Source of the DNA: an uncultured Eubacteriales bacterium
GTDB taxonomy: Bacteria > Bacillota > Clostridia > Oscillospirales > CAG-272
DNA length: 64,000 bases
Direction: 5' to 3'
NCBI GenBank assembly: GCA_934402395.1
Contig: CAKRTQ010000010.1
Location: 17,810-81,809, forward strand
The stretch's first letter is position 1. The number at the start of each line of letters is the position of its first letter. Below, piece by piece: positions 60,853 through 64,000 of this stretch. The notes below the pieces were generated by a model. It worked only from the letters and a program-made list of their open reading frames with translations. It was not told the DNA's origin and ran no database searches. The position numbers and the translations under genes were made by a program.

Positions 60853-62691
60853 ATGTCATTTATGTTCAATCCTTTCCCCTACGATGATCCGAATGCCATA
60901 AACCGCATCGATGCTACCGGCATTGACACCTCTGCCGCTTCGGTCGGCAATTCCGCAGTTGGCAAAGCTCTTGCGGCGATAATCAAAAAAGGCGGCGTGA
61001 TAGCCCTCGACGGTTATACCACCGCTCCGTTCGACGCCGTTCTCGCCCTTACCGGCGACGTGCGCAAGATCGCCGTTTCTTCGGTGCTGAAGTCGCCCGC
61101 CGAGCTGCGCGAGCTCTTCCGCGACAACCTTCCCGAGGACCGTAAAAAGGATCCCGTGCTGCTTTACGGCAAGCTCTTCAAGGCAGGCTATGCCGGAATG
61201 TTTGACAGGGCAAAGCTTGACGAACTCAAAAAAACGCTCGATGAGGCAAAAAAATCCGGCGAAACGCTGATACTCTGGGGCTTCGGCGCACTTTCCGAAG
61301 AGCTTTATCCTTACGCCGACACGCGTATATTCTGCGATATCACCCCCAAGCGCGCAGTCCTCAATATCAAAAAAGGCGGCTTCCGCAACCTCGGCTCCGA
61401 TGAGGATCTTCCCTTCAAGGCAACAATGCGCCGCTGCTACTATGTGGACTTTGAGCTTGCCTTTACGCTCCGTTCAAAGCTGCTTGCCGCGCACGACATC
61501 GACTATTACATCTGCGGCGACAATGCGGAAGCACTCACGCTGCTTCCTGCCGGTCTGCTCTTCTCGCTTATCGACCGCACGCTGGAATCCCCCTTCCGTC
61601 AGCGTCCGGTATACCTTGAGGGCGTATGGGGCGGATATTACACCATGGGCGTGCGTCATCTGCCCGACACCATGAAAAACTGCGCATGGGTGTTCGATAT
61701 GATCCCGATGGAGGTCTCCACCGTTATCGAAGCGGACGGGCTTACCGTTGAAGTTCCCTTCTACACCGTTGTTTCCTCTTTTGGCGAAAAGCTTATGGGC
61801 AAGCAGTGCATCGACGAGTTCCACGGCTTCTTCCCCATCCGCTTCAACTATGACGACACCTTCCATGCTGCCGGAAATATGTCGGTACAGCTTCACCCCG
61901 GCGCAGAATTCGTCATGAAGGAAAACGGCGAGCTTGGCAGACAGGACGAAAGCTACTATGTTTTCGTTACCGGTCAGGGCGCGCGCACTTACCTCGGCTT
62001 CCGCGACGGAGTAAACGTTGACGAATTCGTGGACGAGGTCAAAAAGAGCGAAAAGGAACACACCGAGATAGACTACAAAAAGTATATTTACGGTGTACAC
62101 AGCGAGCCGGGCACGCAGGTAATGATCCCCGCCGGGACCATTCACGCATCGGGTCAGAACCAGGTGATCCTTGAGATCGGTTCGCTCACCGTCGGCTCCT
62201 ACACCTACAAGATGTACGACTACCTCCGCCGCGACCTTGACGGCAATCCCCGCCCGATACATTCCTATTACGGCGCGCTCAACCTCAATCACAATATGAC
62301 CGAAACATACGTCAAAGAAAATCTTGTGAACGGCAGAAAGAGAGTGCTGCGCGAGGATGAAAACGGCAAAGAGATCGTAGTCGGCGAGTGTGATCAGCTT
62401 TATTTCTCGCTGCGCAACCTCGTTTTCGGCGATTATTTCACCGATTATACCAAACGCTACTCCGAGAGCGGCGACTTCTTCGTGTACGCTCTTATTGACG
62501 GCGAAGATGTGACCGTCAGAAGCAAAGCAAACCCCGAGCATCAGTTCAGAATGAAATATATGGACATGGTAGTCATTCCCGCGTCTATGGGCGAGGTCGA
62601 GCTTATAAACAACAAGCCCGGCACATGGACCGTTATGCACAAGACCATGCTCAAGCGGGAGTATAATGAAAAAATGCATTTACGCCCTTGA
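60853..62691 (+). CDS. Mannose-6-phosphate isomerase-like cupin protein with long N-terminal domain
   Basis: The 612-residue protein has a class I phosphomannose-isomerase-like cupin in its second half: SVQLHP (Gln and His ligands), DESYYVF (Glu ligand) and IPAGTIHASG (second His). The first ~270 residues form an extra domain not found in ~390-residue ManA, with ILWGFGALSEELYPYADTRI; I do not recognise it firmly, though it may be a degenerate nucleotide-kinase-like fold. It should interconvert mannose-6-phosphate and fructose-6-phosphate or a similar pair. AAGGAG lies 8 bases before the ATG. It overlaps the kinase gene by 26 bases. Confidence 0.78.
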   Translation: MSFMFNPFPYDDPNAINRIDATGIDTSAASVGNSAVGKALAAIIKKGGVIALDGYTTAPFDAVLALTGDVRKIAVSSVLKSPAELRELFRDNLPEDRKKDPVLLYGKLFKAGYAGMFDRAKLDELKKTLDEAKKSGETLILWGFGALSEELYPYADTRIFCDITPKRAVLNIKKGGFRNLGSDEDLPFKATMRRCYYVDFELAFTLRSKLLAAHDIDYYICGDNAEALTLLPAGLLFSLIDRTLESPFRQRPVYLEGVWGGYYTMGVRHLPDTMKNCAWVFDMIPMEVSTVIEADGLTVEVPFYTVVSSFGEKLMGKQCIDEFHGFFPIRFNYDDTFHAAGNMSVQLHPGAEFVMKENGELGRQDESYYVFVTGQGARTYLGFRDGVNVDEFVDEVKKSEKEHTEIDYKKYIYGVHSEPGTQVMIPAGTIHASGQNQVILEIGSLTVGSYTYKMYDYLRRDLDGNPRPIHSYYGALNLNHNMTETYVKENLVNGRKRVLREDENGKEIVVGECDQLYFSLRNLVFGDYFTDYTKRYSESGDFFVYALIDGEDVTVRSKANPEHQFRMKYMDMVVIPASMGEVELINNKPGTWTVMHKTMLKREYNEKMHLRP

Positions 62692-63556
62692 TGCGGGCGG
62701 GAGCTTTCTGAAGTGCGGTCTTGTCGATGACAGTATGTCTGTGATTTCCGGAACGCATGATTCTGAGGCGGCGGACTCATCCGGCGGCACGCCGGAGAGC
62801 ATCCGCGCCGCCTACCGCGCGCTTGCCGTGCGCGCCAAAGCGCGCGCGGCAGCGGCCGGGTATGAAATAACCGCTGTCGGAATGGACACGCCCGGACCGT
62901 TTGAATATGCGACCGGAACATTCCGTATGACGCACAAGTACACCGCGCTGTACGGTATGTCTGTACTGCCGTGGTTCGCCGAGGATCTGCCCGGCATCGG
63001 CGTGCATATCATGCACGACTCGGCAGCATTCATACTCGGCGCGTCCCGCGCGCTCCCGGACGGCGCGGGAAAGCACGGCTGCGTTGCTGCGGTCATGCTT
63101 GGCACCGGGCTTGGATTCGCGCTTATGCGTGACGGAAAGCCTCTGCTTGCCGAAAACGGCGGACCCGCCGTAAGCATTTACCGCGCCCCGCTGCGCGGGA
63201 CCGAAGCAGAGGAGCTGATATCCGCCCGCGGTATTGTAAAAAGGTACGCCGCCTCGGCGGGAATAACGGGACACACACCGGATGCGCGTGAGGTCGCCGC
63301 GCTTGCCAAAGCGGGCAACGGCATTGCAGCATCGGTATACGCGGAAACGGGAACTATGCTCGGCGAGCTCATCGCTCCGATACTGCGCGAACACCGCGCA
63401 CATACGCTCTTGCTTGGCGGACAGATATCACGCGATGCCGCGCTGTTTCTGCCCGCGCTGCGGAATGCTCTGGACGATCCCGGGCTTGCGATAGCGGAAG
63501 CCGTCAATGCGGATGACGCTCATCTTATAGGCGCCGCCATGGGAGCGTTGAAATAA
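62666..63556 (+). CDS. ROK-family sugar kinase-like protein
   Basis: The 296-residue protein has the ROK ATP-binding opening ALDAGGSFLKCGLV, GMDTPGPFEY, HDSAAFILGA and GTGLGFALMRDG, the last corresponding to the second phosphate loop. The zinc motif CxCGxxGCxE of typical ROK kinases is absent; the equivalent stretch reads VSIYRAPLRGTEAEE. It probably phosphorylates a hexose feeding the isomerase encoded just upstream. GGGAG lies a few bases before the ATG, within the end of the preceding gene. Confidence 0.82.
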   Translation: MKKCIYALDAGGSFLKCGLVDDSMSVISGTHDSEAADSSGGTPESIRAAYRALAVRAKARAAAAGYEITAVGMDTPGPFEYATGTFRMTHKYTALYGMSVLPWFAEDLPGIGVHIMHDSAAFILGASRALPDGAGKHGCVAAVMLGTGLGFALMRDGKPLLAENGGPAVSIYRAPLRGTEAEELISARGIVKRYAASAGITGHTPDAREVAALAKAGNGIAASVYAETGTMLGELIAPILREHRAHTLLLGGQISRDAALFLPALRNALDDPGLAIAEAVNADDAHLIGAAMGALK

Positions 63557-63561
63557 AAATA

Positions 63562-63599
63562 GGGGCTGTAAAAAACTCAAATGAGTTTTTTACAGCCCC
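63562..63599. terminator. Palindromic bidirectional terminator-like hairpin, family A copy 6
   Basis: Perfect 18-base arms (GGGGCTGTAAAAAACTCA) around AA, 6 bases after the kinase stop and 10 bases before the stop of the convergent DUF378 gene. A TTTTTT run follows on the plus strand (63605-63610). Confidence 0.83.
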
Positions 63600-63608
63600 A
63601 TCGCTTTT

Positions 63609-63824
63609 TTATTCGACAGATTCTTCAAGACTTTCGCGGGAACGGAAAAGAAGCGAAATGCACCAGAGCCCCGCCAATCCCACGACTGTATAGATAATGC
63701 GGGCTGCTATCGATGTCTGACCGCCGCATATCCATGCCACAATGTCAAATTTGAAAAGCCCGACACTGCCCCAGTTCAGCGAGCCGATGATCGCAATTAT
63801 CATTGCGATTCTGTCCATAACCAT
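63609..63824 (-). CDS. DUF378-family small membrane protein (YuzA-like)
   Basis: The 71-residue protein has two hydrophobic helices and the DUF378 pattern IGSLNWGSVGLFKFDIVAW followed by RIIYTVVGLAGLWCI. Its function is unknown. GGAGG lies 8 bases before the ATG at 63824, which decides the start against longer readings. It is convergent with the ROK kinase gene across the copy 6 hairpin. Confidence 0.88.
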   Translation of the reverse strand: MVMDRIAMIIAIIGSLNWGSVGLFKFDIVAWICGGQTSIAARIIYTVVGLAGLWCISLLFRSRESLEESVE

Positions 63825-64000
63825 ATTATTTACCTCCAAAGGATGTAATAGCCTTTCGGCTTCATGATGGAGTATTGCCAATATGGTGAAAAATTATACA
63901 CAGGCGGGGAATGAGCCATATTTAAGAATCTACAGTCTGCTTCCCCCGCCGCGCTAAGCCGCAAAGCGGCTTAGCCTGAATACGGTGCATATTAAGAATC
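63825..64000. other. Right-edge intergenic region with hairpin and short direct repeat
   Basis: A 10-bp stem GCTAAGCCGC/GCGGCTTAGC with loop AAA lies at 63953-63975. The sequence CATATTTAAGAATC (63917-63930) recurs as CATATTAAGAATC at the very end (63988-64000). A minus-strand TATAAT (63895-63890) may be the -10 of the DUF378 gene, with a weak -35. No gene is visible up to the window edge. Confidence 0.45.

Overview
The window reads as chromosomal DNA of an anaerobic Gram-positive-type bacterium, most likely an uncultured GC-rich Clostridia lineage (Oscillospirales- or Christensenellales-like). This rests on gene content and signals, not a database match: a class II galT, DUF1846, several solute-binding lipoproteins, an mreBCD-PBP2 locus, clostridial Hdr/Flx electron-transfer genes, AAAGGA/AGGAGG ribosome binding sites, and promoters with TTGACx, a 17-bp spacer and a TGn-extended TATAAT. 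No rRNA, tRNA, CRISPR array, transposase or phage gene was seen.

Layout. 1-7.5 kb: the 3' part of an ArsR-type regulator, a HAD phosphatase, a DUF4091 protein, a convergent sugar isomerase/epimerase, then a zinc-ribbon membrane protein with a predicted propeller, a CBS-pair protein and a small anchored protein. 7.8-14.1 kb (minus): a MoxR ATPase-DUF58-transglutaminase operon with unusual polybasic segments. 14.2-18.3 kb (minus): a metal-binding HMA protein, two near-duplicate solute-binding lipoproteins without permeases, and endonuclease III. 18.4-31 kb (plus): a long run dut-maf-mreB-mreC-oxidoreductase-mreD-CPBP protease-PBP2-pyridoxal kinase, then two paralogous lipoproteins with endonuclease/exonuclease/phosphatase domains. 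31-36.1 kb (minus): galT followed by a YhaO/SbcD-type nuclease and a YhaN/SbcC-type ATPase. 36.3-44.4 kb: two exported metallo-beta-lactamase-fold proteins, DUF1846, an AraC regulator and a third orphan solute-binding lipoprotein.

44.5-56.3 kb (plus) is the metabolic centrepiece. It carries fumarase, HdrB-HdrC-HdrA, an MvhD/FlxD protein, two ferredoxin-type subunits, a FAD/NAD(P)H oxidoreductase (FlxA-like), a fumarate-reductase-type iron-sulfur protein and flavoprotein, and an AspT/YidE-family transporter. The genes are nearly contiguous. They suggest a soluble, flavin-bifurcating route from NAD(P)H to fumarate that also reduces ferredoxin and has no membrane cytochrome b anchor. The fumarate link is inferred from neighbourhood and active-site residues.

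56.4-64 kb: a PlsC-like acyltransferase with a zinc ribbon, an AraC regulator divergent from a sugar gene set (isomerase, DJ-1/PfpI, phosphomannose-isomerase-like, ROK kinase), and a DUF378 membrane protein.

Two genome-level features cut across these regions. First, a recurrent palindrome family (consensus about GGGGnTGTTAAAAAACTCA, a tiny loop, then the complement) has six clear copies and one degenerate copy, all at 3' ends of genes; five of the six clear copies lie between convergent genes. Second, four exported proteins with two unrelated catalytic folds share one N-terminal module, with its E-I-L-V-G motif at nearly the same residue (110-124) in each.
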